DNA of 64,000 bases from assembly GCA_049324315.1 (NCBI GenBank), contig JBMOKU010000055.1, forward strand, positions 143,384 through 207,383. Reading direction: 5' to 3'. Every line of letters begins with the position of its first letter. The stretch's first letter is position 1. The notes below the pieces were generated by a model. The model was not told where the DNA came from. It saw nothing but the letters and a program-made list of their open reading frames with translations, and searched no databases. The stretch is from JBMOKU01 sp049324315 (GTDB lineage Bacteria; Bacillota; Clostridia; Peptostreptococcales; Thermotaleaceae). Shown here one piece after another: positions 51,157-59,579 of this stretch. Position numbers and translations under genes: made by a program.

Positions 51157-51987
51157 TCACCCTTCGAGGGTCCCCGATGCCAAGTCGCATACAGGTCCCT
51201 TATAATCTATTAAGCTCTTTATATGAGGATCATTTCCGCAGACGCCGCATTTTTCATTATGCCTGATGCGTATTTTTCTAAATTCCATAGTTAGCGCATT
51301 GTAGGTTAACAGGTATCCAGCTAAGGGCTCCCCTATTCCTACTATATATTTAATCGCTTCTGTAGCCTGTAAAGTCCCTACTACACCTCCCATGACCCCT
51401 AATACACCGGCTTCACGACATGTAGGTACCACACCTTCCGGTGGCGGTTCCTTGAAGATACATCGATAGCATGGCGTACTCTTACCAGGAATGAAGGTGA
51501 TCAACTGCCCTTCAAAGCGAATAATGCCTGCATGGGAAAAGGGCTTTTGCGCTAATACACAGGCGTCATTAATCAGGAATTTGGCTGCGAAATTGTCAGT
51601 CCCATCAATGATGAAATCATAGTCTTGATCTTTTATCATATCTAAAATATTTGAGGAATTGACGAAGGTATTGTATGTAACCACATTTATATCAGGATTC
51701 ATTTCACGGATGGTTTCTTCTCCCGACAGGACCTTCAGCTTTCCAATATCCTTTGTCTGATGGATAATTTGTCTCTGCAGGTTGGATAAATCTACTTTGT
51801 CGCCATCTGCCAACCCGATGGTACCTACCCCTGCTGCCGCCAGAAACATTGCAGCCGGTGCTCCCAAGCCGCCTGTTCCAATAACCAGTACCTTGCTTGT
51901 AAGCAATTTTTCCTGTCCTTCTACACCTACTTCCTGTAAAATAATATGCCTGGAGTATCGTTCAATCTGCTGATCACTAAAATTCAA
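51157..51987 (-). CDS. E1-like adenylyltransferase, ThiF/MoeB/HesA family
   Basis: The 276-residue enzyme activates the C-terminal carboxylate of a ubiquitin-like sulfur carrier by adenylation. It shows the nucleotide loop VIGTGGLGAPA, DGDKVDLSNLQRQ, the TDNFAAKF segment, a PTCREAGVLGVMGG stretch with the candidate catalytic Cys, and two zinc CXXC pairs (CYRC and CGVC). The open frame runs to 52077, inside the carrier gene, but that N-terminus is not conserved. The TTG at 51987 gives LNFSDQQIERYSRHI, the normal start. Its Shine-Dalgarno GGAGGTGG is the coding sequence of the carrier glycines. It overlaps the carrier gene by 11 bases. Confidence 0.87.
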   Translation of the reverse strand: MNFSDQQIERYSRHIILQEVGVEGQEKLLTSKVLVIGTGGLGAPAAMFLAAAGVGTIGLADGDKVDLSNLQRQIIHQTKDIGKLKVLSGEETIREMNPDINVVTYNTFVNSSNILDMIKDQDYDFIIDGTDNFAAKFLINDACVLAQKPFSHAGIIRFEGQLITFIPGKSTPCYRCIFKEPPPEGVVPTCREAGVLGVMGGVVGTLQATEAIKYIVGIGEPLAGYLLTYNALTMEFRKIRIRHNEKCGVCGNDPHIKSLIDYKGPVCDLASGTLEG

Positions 51988-52192
51988 GGGCGCCACCTCC
52001 CATAAAATAGATAAACTCCACTTCATCATTTTCTTGTAGGATCGTCTTTTCAAAATCATCACGATCCAATATTTCACCGTTTATCTCCACAGAAACCATT
52101 TCCGGCATTTTTACCTGTTGTATTTCCAATAGTTGAAGTATATTTATTCCTTTTTCAATTTCTTTCAACTGCCCATTCACTTTAATTTGCAT
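51977..52192 (-). CDS. ThiS/MoaD-like sulfur carrier with masked C-terminal diglycine
   Basis: A 71-residue ubiquitin-fold protein. The family C-terminus is seen as EVEFIYFMGGG, but four more residues, ALEF, follow. Classic ThiS/MoaD/CysO carriers end in Gly-Gly, which is adenylated and converted to thiocarboxylate. This one must be cut first, and the JAMM protease two genes downstream can do it. The ATG at 52192 has AAGGAG at 8 bases; the ATG at 52198 is too close to it. The Gly codons also form the ribosome site of the next gene. It is the first gene of the sulfate operon, so the carrier is likely loaded with sulfide for cysteine or homocysteine synthesis. Confidence 0.87.
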   Translation of the reverse strand: MQIKVNGQLKEIEKGINILQLLEIQQVKMPEMVSVEINGEILDRDDFEKTILQENDEVEFIYFMGGGALEF

Positions 52193-52254
52193 ATTCATCG
52201 CTCCTTTTAATTCATAGTATTCTTATCGGAATTTAAGGTTTTATATTGTTATTT

Positions 52255-52283
52255 AAATTATCATCTTTAAAGTAAATTGTCAA
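52255..52283 (-). promoter_or_regulatory. Promoter of the sulfate-assimilation operon
   Basis: On the minus strand a perfect TTGACA (52278-52283) and TAATTT (52255-52260) are spaced 17 bases, about 63 bases before the carrier start. The -10 region overlaps an imperfect dyad GATAATTTAAATAAC that might bind a regulator. No SAM or T-box riboswitch is evident. Confidence 0.65.
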
Positions 52284-52489
52284 TACGTTCTTAAAAAGTT
52301 TTTAAATTTTTTGAAAACATTCATGGACACTCTTCAAAAAAACAATATATCAAATGATAATTGTAAACTTTTTTCTGGACATAGTAACATTTGTTTAGCA
52401 AATTCATAGTATAAAAGAAGAAATGTAATTAATCGTTACCTGAAGCTAATTTGGAAAAACTAAATCTATCAATTCTTTTAACATAATCT

Positions 52490-52523
52490 AAAGATATCTC
52501 TTTTATCTTGAGATAGCTTTTTT
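52490..52523 (+). terminator. Terminator-like hairpin in the feoA leader
   Basis: AAAGATATCTC pairs with GAGATAGCTTT (one mismatch) around a 9-base loop and is followed by TTT. It lies 55 bases before feoA with no plus-strand gene upstream, so it would end a short leader transcript or act as an attenuator. Confidence 0.55.
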
Positions 52524-52577
52524 CATTTATGCTTCATTAGCCAAGGCTAACACTATTTGTATAAGGGGGAAATAAAA

Positions 52578-52832
52578 ATGTTAAGCAATAATGCAAAGCT
52601 TACACCTCTATCACAGCTATCCGTCGGTACCACTGTCATTGTAGATCATTTGTTGTCAACAGGGTTATCCAGAAGAAGAATGCTGGATTTGGGACTGATT
52701 CCAGGCACAACCGTCAAAGTACTAAGGAAAAGCCCATTGGGCGATCCAATCGCTTATGATATAAGAGGGGCTATTATCGCCTTAAGGCAAGAAGAATCTG
52801 AAAAAATCATTGTCTCCACCAAATTAAGATAG
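52578..52832 (+). CDS. feoA: Ferrous iron transport protein A
   Basis: The 84-residue FeoA is a small SH3-like cytosolic partner of FeoB. The typical motif RRRMLDLGLIPGTTVKVLRKSPLGDPIAYDI is present in interrupted form (LLSTGLSRRRMLDLG, then GDPIAYDIRGAIIALR). The ATG at 52578 follows AAGGGGGA; a TTG at 52557 begins the longest frame but lacks a site. It is 22 bases from the FeoB G-domain gene. Confidence 0.92.
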   Translation: MLSNNAKLTPLSQLSVGTTVIVDHLLSTGLSRRRMLDLGLIPGTTVKVLRKSPLGDPIAYDIRGAIIALRQEESEKIIVSTKLR

Positions 52833-52854
52833 AGAATAGGAAGGGGTAATCGTC

Positions 52855-53649
52855 ATGGGTCTAACATGCCAATCCTGCGGTAAGGCCGTATTACAGCAAA
52901 AATTTAATATTAAACTCCAAAACCCTGATGAACTGGTCATCGCTTTAGCTGGTAATCCTAATGTTGGTAAAAGCACTGTGTTTAATGCTCTGACAGGGCT
53001 CAATCAGCACACAGGAAATTGGCCCGGCAAAACCGTTGCAAATGCCAGGGGCAGCTATACCCATAGAGGAAAAAAATTCGCACTGGTAGATTTGCCCGGA
53101 ACATATTCATTACTTGCAAACTCTGTCGAAGAACAGGTAGCCAGGGACTTTATCTGTTTTGGGAAACCCCATGCTACAATTGTGGTTACTGACGCAACCT
53201 GTCTGGAAAGAAATCTAAATCTCGTACTCCAAGTCGTGGAGCTGACAGATAAAGTCATCCTATGTGTCAATCTAATGGATGAAGCCATTCGAAAAGGAAT
53301 CGCAGTCGATATCAAAGGCTTAGAAAAAGAATTGGGTATTCCGGTGGTGGCAACAACGGCAAGAAGCGGTAAAGGACTGGATAATCTGATGGATCAAGTC
53401 CATAATATCGCTCTGGGCATAGAAACAACATCCCCATTGCTGTTGAAATATCCTACAGAAATCGAAGATGAAATTCGTCGTCTTGTACCGCAATTAGAGC
53501 CTCTACTGGATGATAAGCTGGATGCCCGATGGGTGGCATTAAGGCTTATTGAGGGAGACCCCACCATTCTACAATCGATACAACAGTTCCTATATGCTGA
53601 GTCCTATCTTGATGCAGATATGGAGGTGGCCTGTGTATATGATTGCTAA
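52855..53649 (+). CDS. feoB: FeoB GTPase-domain protein (N-terminal half of split FeoB)
   Basis: A 264-residue soluble protein that equals the NFeoB part of normal FeoB. It begins with a CXXC (TCQSC, residues 4-8), then G1 GNPNVGKS near 32, the G2 Thr, G3 DLPGTYSL near 81, G4 NLMD near 140 and G5 near TARSG. The helical GDI-like region follows to the end. The stop at 53649 lies 11 bases inside the next gene, which carries the membrane part. GTP binding gates ferrous iron uptake in FeoB. The split may be real rather than a mutation, because the second part has its own ribosome site. Confidence 0.88.
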   Translation: MGLTCQSCGKAVLQQKFNIKLQNPDELVIALAGNPNVGKSTVFNALTGLNQHTGNWPGKTVANARGSYTHRGKKFALVDLPGTYSLLANSVEEQVARDFICFGKPHATIVVTDATCLERNLNLVLQVVELTDKVILCVNLMDEAIRKGIAVDIKGLEKELGIPVVATTARSGKGLDNLMDQVHNIALGIETTSPLLLKYPTEIEDEIRRLVPQLEPLLDDKLDARWVALRLIEGDPTILQSIQQFLYAESYLDADMEVACVYDC

Positions 53650-55042
53650 AAAAGATGTGAATTCGTTAAATGCTTTGCTGGATATACAAGACAGCTTGTC
53701 CAACAAAAATCAGCAGCAGTTAAGAGATCGCATGGTAAGTAGTATCTATGATCAAGCAGAGCAAATTGCTTCAAAAGTGGTTACTTATAGTGATACGCGT
53801 AGACTCAAGTGGGATGAAAAACTGGATGACATTCTGACATCAAGAATTTTGGGCTATCCTATTATGTTTCTATTATTAGGTTTTGTCTTTTGGATAACCG
53901 TCACCGGTGCAAATGTTCCCTCGGGATTATTAGCGGATTTGTTTTTTAGCATAGAAGCAAAGCTAACTTCATTATTTATAGCGTTAGGTGCCCCAGCATG
54001 GCTCCATGGGATTCTCATACTGGGCATGTATCGGACTTTGGCATGGGTTATCTCTGTCATGCTGCCGCCTATGGCCATATTCTTTCCATGCTTTACCTTG
54101 TTGGAAGATCTGGGATATCTTCCACGGGTTGCTTTTAATCTGGATAAAATGTTTAAAAAAGCAGGGGCCCATGGGAAACAATCCCTGACCATGAGTATGG
54201 GTTTTGGCTGTAATGCTGCCGGGGTCATTGCATGCAGGATCATCGAATCTCCTAGGGAAAGACTGATTGCCATGCTGACAAACAACTTCGTTCCCTGTAA
54301 TGGTCGCTTTCCAACGCTAATTGCCATATCTACTGTTTTCGTTGGCGGTGCTGTGGCAAGTAAATACAGCACTCTGGCGGCGGCCTTCTTTGTTTCACTG
54401 CTGGTCCTATTTGGTATAGGCGTAACGTTGCTGGTTTCCTGGGTACTTTCAAAAACCCTTCTGAAAGGAATACCCTCATCCTTTACCCTAGAGCTGCCAC
54501 CTTATCGCAGGCCTCAAATAGGAAAAATCATTTATCGGTCTCTTATCGATAGAACCGTATTCGTATTAGGTCGTGCCGTAGCTGTGGCTGCTCCGGCCGG
54601 ATTGATTACATGGCTTTTGGCAAACATCATGATTGGTGATCAAAGTATATTAGCCCATAGTGCAGCCTTACTTCAGCCCTTTGGTCACTTGATCGGTCTC
54701 GATGGGTTTATACTCATGGCATTTATATTAGGCCTGCCAGCCAATGAAATCGTCATTCCTATATTAATCATGAGCTATATGGCAGAGGGTTCAATGCTAG
54801 AGCTGGATAGTCTGCAAGCCATGAAGGATTTGTTTGTGGCCAATGGTTGGACCTGGCTGACAGCATTAAACCTGATGCTCTTCTCTTTACTCCATTTTCC
54901 GTGTGGCACTACACTTTGGACCATGCGAAAAGAATCCGGCAGTATCAAGTGGACATTGTTTGGTGCCATCATGCCCACAACAATCGCCATCACAGTTTGC
55001 TTCATCGTTGCACAAACCGTTCGGTTTTTGGGTCTCATTTAA
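53639..55042 (+). CDS. FeoB membrane-domain protein (C-terminal half of split FeoB)
   Basis: The 467-residue protein contains the FeoB membrane core with Gate motifs: about eight helices, with GFGCNAAGVIACRIIESPRERL near 190 and NNFVPCNGRFPTL just after, which carry the conserved Cys thought to line the iron path, and FPCGTTLWTM near the C-terminus. The ATG at 53639 lies nine bases after GGAGGTGG, inside the last codons of the GTPase gene, so translation is coupled. The residues before that ATG in the longest frame are in another frame of the GTPase gene. It must pair with the GTPase protein to form a working transporter. Confidence 0.88.
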   Translation: MIAKKDVNSLNALLDIQDSLSNKNQQQLRDRMVSSIYDQAEQIASKVVTYSDTRRLKWDEKLDDILTSRILGYPIMFLLLGFVFWITVTGANVPSGLLADLFFSIEAKLTSLFIALGAPAWLHGILILGMYRTLAWVISVMLPPMAIFFPCFTLLEDLGYLPRVAFNLDKMFKKAGAHGKQSLTMSMGFGCNAAGVIACRIIESPRERLIAMLTNNFVPCNGRFPTLIAISTVFVGGAVASKYSTLAAAFFVSLLVLFGIGVTLLVSWVLSKTLLKGIPSSFTLELPPYRRPQIGKIIYRSLIDRTVFVLGRAVAVAAPAGLITWLLANIMIGDQSILAHSAALLQPFGHLIGLDGFILMAFILGLPANEIVIPILIMSYMAEGSMLELDSLQAMKDLFVANGWTWLTALNLMLFSLLHFPCGTTLWTMRKESGSIKWTLFGAIMPTTIAITVCFIVAQTVRFLGLI

Positions 55043-55072
55043 AAAGAAACACGGTCACTCGTGTTTCTTTTT
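55041..55072. terminator. Bidirectional terminator after the feo operon
   Basis: Thirteen-base perfect arms AAAAAGAAACACG and complement with a 6-base loop overlap the feoB stop on one side and the end of the convergent DtxR-type gene on the other. Confidence 0.92.
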
Positions 55073-55515
55073 CATTCATTGATATCTTCACTCCAATGCT
55101 TTTCCTCTTGGGATTCACTAAATTTCAAAAATCGTTCCATAACCTCTTTTTCTTTTTTCATGAATTCCACCAGCTTTTCGATGGCCGAAATCGTCGGCGG
55201 ACTGAGATAATGCTCCATGGCTTCCGCTTCTTTGGCTGAGTCGCACTGACTGTTGATAACAAATAAAAATTCCTGCAATATGCTGTTTCTTTTCACCAGC
55301 AGACTTCCAAGCTTGTTCCCTTCCTCTGTCAAACGGATTCCCTCATATCTGGCATACCGAATATACTTCTCTTTATTTAGCTTTCTTAATGCTTTTATTA
55401 CGGAAGGAGATGAAACACTCAAACGATCTGCGATATCTCTAACCCTAATTTCATTTTTCAGCAAAGAAAGCTGATATATTTCCTCCAAATAATCCTCCAG
55501 ACTGGGTGATAGCAT
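55072..55515 (-). CDS. DtxR/MntR-family metal-dependent regulator
   Basis: A 147-residue repressor with the winged helix at about 5-65 (IRVRDIADRLSVSSPSVIKALRKL) and a dimerisation/metal domain after it. Metal ligands of this family appear in HYLSPPTISAIEKL, where a Glu/His pair (EAEAMEHYL) is expected. It has no C-terminal SH3 domain, so it is of the short MntR/TroR type. Its convergent position next to feoAB suggests iron control, with Mn also possible. The ATG follows AAAGGGGGGG. Confidence 0.87.
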   Translation of the reverse strand: MLSPSLEDYLEEIYQLSLLKNEIRVRDIADRLSVSSPSVIKALRKLNKEKYIRYARYEGIRLTEEGNKLGSLLVKRNSILQEFLFVINSQCDSAKEAEAMEHYLSPPTISAIEKLVEFMKKEKEVMERFLKFSESQEEKHWSEDINE

Positions 55516-55738
55516 GGATTCCCCCCCTTTATCTGTTTAAATCAGTGCATAAGACCCTTATTTTAACAACCCTGTTCTTCAAGTTATTAAAGCAAAGGTC
55601 TTATACTGTCATTTTATTTCATTATATGTTTTACAAATTAAAATCATGCGTAAAAGAATTATAGGATATTTTTGCATCTATAAAACCTTTTATTCCCGCT
55701 TATACTAAGAATATACCTAGGAAAGGAGAGATTTGTCT

Positions 55739-55945
55739 ATGTCTTGGAAACGTGGAAAGGTTACCTTTGATGATGGGACCACCTATCCAGCTGAGCTGTT
55801 GGTAAAAAGTGACGGTGAGGTTTGGAACGTTAGAATTTTAAAAGGTAATCAAGTTGTAGAAGAAATTGACGCAAAAGCCTTTGCAGATAAATTCAACAAA
55901 AAACCTGAAGATGTGTATCCTTTCACTTATGAAATTGAAAAATAG
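55739..55945 (+). CDS. Small hypothetical protein
   Basis: A 68-residue charged protein, MSWKRGKVTFDDGTTYPAEL at its start, that resembles a small beta-rich domain. I do not recognise the family. The ATG at 55739 follows GGAGAG; a TTG two codons earlier is also in frame. It is monocistronic with a strong terminator, which argues that it is real. Confidence 0.65.
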   Translation: MSWKRGKVTFDDGTTYPAELLVKSDGEVWNVRILKGNQVVEEIDAKAFADKFNKKPEDVYPFTYEIEK

Positions 55946-55949
55946 TCAC

Positions 55950-55975
55950 AGCCCCGGAATAATCCGGGGCTTACT
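55950..55975 (+). terminator. Terminator of the small hypothetical gene
   Basis: A 9-bp GC-rich stem (AGCCCCGGA and complement) with a 4-base loop is followed by TACTATTTCTTTC. Confidence 0.75.
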
Positions 55976-55983
55976 ATTTCTTT

Positions 55984-58071
55984 CTATACCATAACTTTCC
56001 GAGCGTCCAGCATTTTTATCACTTGATTGATATCATTGATGGGTTCATGGCATGTAAAATTCTCGCAAATATGCATGGTTGTCTTCTGATTTAGCATAGA
56101 AAGGTTTTTTAAATGGGGCACAAGATTATGAAGCTTTTCATTGCCTGAATTAAAAATAACCGTAGAATAAGGCAGAAATCTTTTATTGATTTCCGCTTTT
56201 ATCTTTGTGGCGTTTTCATCCTTCGGGTCTCCTGTAATGACAATTTCCTGCGTTGGTATATTTGCAAATAAGAAAGCCATTAGGAAATGAGTGTAGCCAT
56301 TGGGATTTTGATCAACCATTCCTCCAAAATGCTGAAACTGCATCTGTGCCTTTTCTTCGAATGATTTATCCCCGGTCAGTCGTGCCAATCTCAGCAGGTT
56401 TAATGTTGCTACGGAATTACCGGAAGGTGTTGCTCCATCATATAACTCCTTCGGTCTCACAAGCAGCTCTTCACTGTCCTTTCCGTAAATATAAAATCCA
56501 CCTTCTTGCTCATCCCAAAAATAATATACCATATCATTGGTTACATCGACAGCTTTTTCAAGATAAATGGTTTCAAATGTCGTTTCGTAAAGCTCGATCA
56601 ATCCCCAGACAAGAAAGGCATAATCATCAATATAGGCAGGATAAGCTGCTTCACCGTCACGATATCTAGCCAGCAGTCTGCCATCTTCCCTGACTAATTT
56701 CTTAAAAATAAAACCTATTGCTTCCTTTGCAGCATGGACATAAGCCACATTGTTTACAACTCTGCCTGCATAGGCCATGGCAGCTATCATCAAGCCATTC
56801 CATGACGTCAGTATCTTATCATCCTTATGGGGATAAATTCTCTTCGCTCTGTATTCGAACAACTTATCTCTGCATTTGTTCAACCGTTCTTCCAATTCCT
56901 CATTTTCGTTTACTTCGTCGATATCTACCTTGATCAAGTGGGGGATACTCTTACCTTCGAAATTTCCCCCATCCTTTATATCATAATATCGACAGTATAG
57001 CTCCCCATCCTCTTTACCTAATATATCCATGACCTCATGACGATCCCAAACATAAAATTTCCCTTCTACCCCTTCTGAGTCAGCATCTTCAGCCGAGTAA
57101 AATCCCCCTTCCAGTGACCTCATATCTCTTAGTATATACGTAAGAACCTTATTGGCTACATCCGCATATCGAATGTTGCCCGTTAATTGATACGCTTCTA
57201 GATACGTAATTGCCAACAGAGCATTATCATAAAGCATTTTTTCAAAATGAGGGACAAGCCACTTTTCATCAGTAGAATATCTGGAGAAACCAAAGCCAAC
57301 GTGATCATAAATTCCACCTCTATACATACCATTCAAGGTTTTCTCGACAATATCTAGTGCATCTTTCTTTCCCGTCGTTTGAAAATATCTTAGTAAAAAT
57401 GATAAATTATGAGGTGTAGGGAATTTCGGTGCAGAACCAAAGCCTCCATACGTAGGATCAAATAGTTCTTTCAACTCTTGATACGTATCATCAATGACGT
57501 CCCTTGAAAGCTCTGCCTGTACTCTATTCATCATTGATTCTGCCACAGCCTGCTGGATACTTTCACTGGACTTTAAGATTTCACTTCTTCTTCTATCCCA
57601 TGCATCCGTAATCTTTTCCAACACTTCCATTAAGCCCGGATGTCCATATTTACTGTATTTAGGAAAATATGTCCCTGCATAAAAAGGCTTTTTATCAGCA
57701 GTCATAAAAATCGATAGGGGCCAGCCTCCATGACCGGTCAATGCCTGACAAAATGACATATAGATATGATCAACATCCGGTCTTTCTTCCCTATCTACTT
57801 TGATGCAAATAAAGTGTTCATTCAATACTTCTGCTACTTCTTCATCCTCGAATGATTCTCTTTCCATGACATGGCACCAATGACAGGTAAATTTCACCAG
57901 TTATGAATACCCTATGGAAAGGAATATGGGTTTGTTCTCTGCTTTTGCTTTTGCAAAGGCTTCATCAGACCAGGGAAACCAATCCACAGGGTTATATGCA
58001 TGCTGTAACAGGTATGGAGATTTTTCTCTAGCCAATCTGTTCTCATGTTTATGCATATTTTCATTTGGCAT
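55984..58071 (-). pseudogene. Thioredoxin-domain (YyaL/DUF255) protein interrupted by an in-frame stop
   Basis: The whole frame from ATG 58071 (behind GGAGGGTGATAAT) to 55984 reads as a 695-codon YyaL/spermatogenesis-associated-20-like protein, with SPYLLQHAYNPVDW near the start, the CHWCH redox motif, then six-hairpin glycosidase-like repeats. It is broken by one TAA at 57901-57903, just before the CHWCH. Normally SIGYS is followed directly by TCHWCH; here five extra codons, TAA-CTG-GTG-AAA-TTT, are inserted in frame. The C-terminal 633 codons have no new ribosome site, so the gene is probably dead unless read through. Function of the intact family is not established. Confidence 0.8.
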
Positions 58072-58216
58072 ATTATCACCCTCCCTTCAATTATACTCTT
58101 GTATAGTTTGTGATTTCGTTATTTCTAATATTCAAGACAAAAAAGTTGAGCCAATGAAAATTAATTGACTCAACTTTAAGATATGTTTTTTACATTTAAC
58201 CTGATTTTCAATTTTA

Positions 58217-58590
58217 TCATTTTTTCATAAACTTTTTTTGTTTTTCATCCCAAACAAATATCAAATTAGCTTCTCCTATGGTTTTGTTAAAATCATTTAC
58301 TTGATGCAACACGATTTTAGGCTCATCAAAAGGATGTGGAACAATTGTATATAACGAATAGCTCTTATTTATTTGAGTACCTGCATCAACAGATATTGTC
58401 TCATAATCCCATGAATCAAATACTTGCTTGTTCTATATAGATAACAATTTTGTTTTTTGACCAGAATGTCCTCCTGTTCCAAAATACGAAGTAATCTCAA
58501 TGAAGTTCATACCCAGCCCTAAATCCATCAAATTTACTCCAATTATGTCCCCATCATACCTGTTCAGATAAATAGGTATATAAGATGAAT
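58217..58590 (-). pseudogene. Degenerate gene remnant of unknown family
   Basis: On the minus strand one frame reads for 120 codons with a single internal TAG, between LLSI and NKQVFDSWDYE. The protein text is credible (YLNRYDGDIIGVNLMD, VPHPFDEPKIVLHQVND, ANLIFVWDEKQKKF) and ends at a TGA. No start codon or ribosome site is visible at the upstream end, where a stop lies at once. I take it as a decayed fragment. The family is unknown. Confidence 0.55.
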
Positions 58591-58610
58591 GTCTTTAAAC
58601 GTTCATCTTT

Positions 58611-58919
58611 TTATGCATTATATATAATTTGACCATGTTTTAAAATTTCATCAAGAAATCCACTGTCATCATTATTTTCTTCTAACAATACTGGCTCAAT
58701 TCTATCATCTATATTTCTTCTTAACTTATAGAGCATGGCTTCCATTTCTAAAAAATCATGCTCACATTCACTTACTATTACAGCTATATCAATATCACTT
58801 TCTTCTTTCCAATTTCCTTTTGCATAAGAACCATATAGAACAACCTTTTCTGGTTTTATCTTTTCACTTACTACTGTAGCATATTTTATTGCCTTCTCTA
58901 AAACTTGGCTTTTATCCAT
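58611..58919 (-). CDS. MNT-domain nucleotidyltransferase antitoxin
   Basis: The 102-residue protein is a minimal nucleotidyltransferase: GSYAKGNWKEESDIDIAVI at about 31-49 gives the GSX10DXD signature with both metal Asp, and a third Asp lies in RIEPVLLEE. In HEPN/MNT systems the MNT protein neutralises the HEPN toxin, in known cases by adding AMP to a Tyr near its active site. It overlaps the HEPN gene by 22 bases, as usual. It has GGAGG ten bases upstream. Confidence 0.88.
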   Translation of the reverse strand: MDKSQVLEKAIKYATVVSEKIKPEKVVLYGSYAKGNWKEESDIDIAVIVSECEHDFLEMEAMLYKLRRNIDDRIEPVLLEENNDDSGFLDEILKHGQIIYNA

Positions 58920-59290
58920 AGAAATAAAGCCTCCGTTTCTTCTATTATTTTTTTACATCTTTCCTTTGATAAGGATTTTAACAATTTATCCTTAACTGTC
59001 GGATATCTTGCTTGTATATTTAATGGTTCAAGCAAATCAATAATATCCAATTGCTCATCGCTAAGGAACTCATAGACACCTGATTTTTTGGCTAGTATCG
59101 TAAGGTTGTGAACATATGGAGGATTTTCTGGTAACACGGATGTAAAATACCCTTTTAGAGCCTTTTCTATTACTTGATGGCACATAAAACCTACATATAG
59201 ATATCGCTCTCCTTCAAGCATAACTTTAGCTGTCTCTAAATCATATTCTGCCAATTCAAGCCAATAATTAACCCGCTCTTTCTTATCCAC
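58898..59290 (-). CDS. HEPN-domain toxin of a HEPN/MNT pair
   Basis: A 130-residue all-helical HEPN protein. The family pattern is YVGFMCHQVIEKALKGY near 32-48 and IQARYPTVKD near 93-102. In this group the RYP/HXXE arrangement is common, rather than the RX4H RNase motif of HepT, so RNase activity is not certain. It starts with GTG at 59290 after AAGGGAAG. With the overlapping MNT gene it makes a likely toxin-antitoxin unit, lying among pseudogenes as such modules often do. Confidence 0.85.
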   Translation of the reverse strand: MDKKERVNYWLELAEYDLETAKVMLEGERYLYVGFMCHQVIEKALKGYFTSVLPENPPYVHNLTILAKKSGVYEFLSDEQLDIIDLLEPLNIQARYPTVKDKLLKSLSKERCKKIIEETEALFLWIKAKF

Positions 59291-59375
59291 CGCATCACTT
59301 CCCTTTATATTTAAATATACTTTTATTGTACCACTTTAATTAACTAAATAAAATAGAAGAATTGCAGTTACTAGG

Positions 59376-59579
59376 TTACGTGACATCAATGACATGTGCG
59401 TAATTAACAGCAAATTCAGCTATACCCAATAGATAGAAAGATGGGTTTGTTTCATCCTTCGCCTTTTTAAAAGCCTCCTCTCCCCAACCAAACCAGTTCA
59501 CTGGATTGTAAGCATGTTGCAGCAGGTATGGTGACTTCTCTTTTGCTAATCTATTGGGTATTTTATTATTTGTTGTCAT
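59376..59579 (-). pseudogene. N-terminal relic of a second YyaL/DUF255 gene
   Basis: This 67-codon frame begins with NRLAKEKSPYLLQHAYNPVN, almost the same as the start of the interrupted gene at 58071, but loses the similarity after SFYLLGIAEF and ends before any CHWCH motif. It has AAGGTGG upstream. It is therefore the front end of a second copy, cut off by a deletion or insertion that may also have brought in the HEPN/MNT pair. Confidence 0.8.

Larger units (their letters stand above)
52193..52577. other. Divergent region between the sulfate and iron operons
   Basis: The 385-bp gap holds the sulfate operon promoter (52255-52283) and, in the feoA leader, a terminator-like hairpin (52490-52523). 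AATGATAATTGT near 52353 looks like half of a Fur/DtxR-type box, but the match is loose. No other gene is seen. Confidence 0.45.

Noticed and set aside
51988..52077. Longer N-terminus for the ThiF/MoeB-like protein
   Set aside because: It would overlap the carrier gene by 101 bases in another frame and precede the conserved start of the family.
53549..53649. Frameshift in FeoB as explanation of the two genes
   Set aside because: Kept only as an alternative: the second gene has its own well-placed ribosome site and start, and each half is a complete domain.
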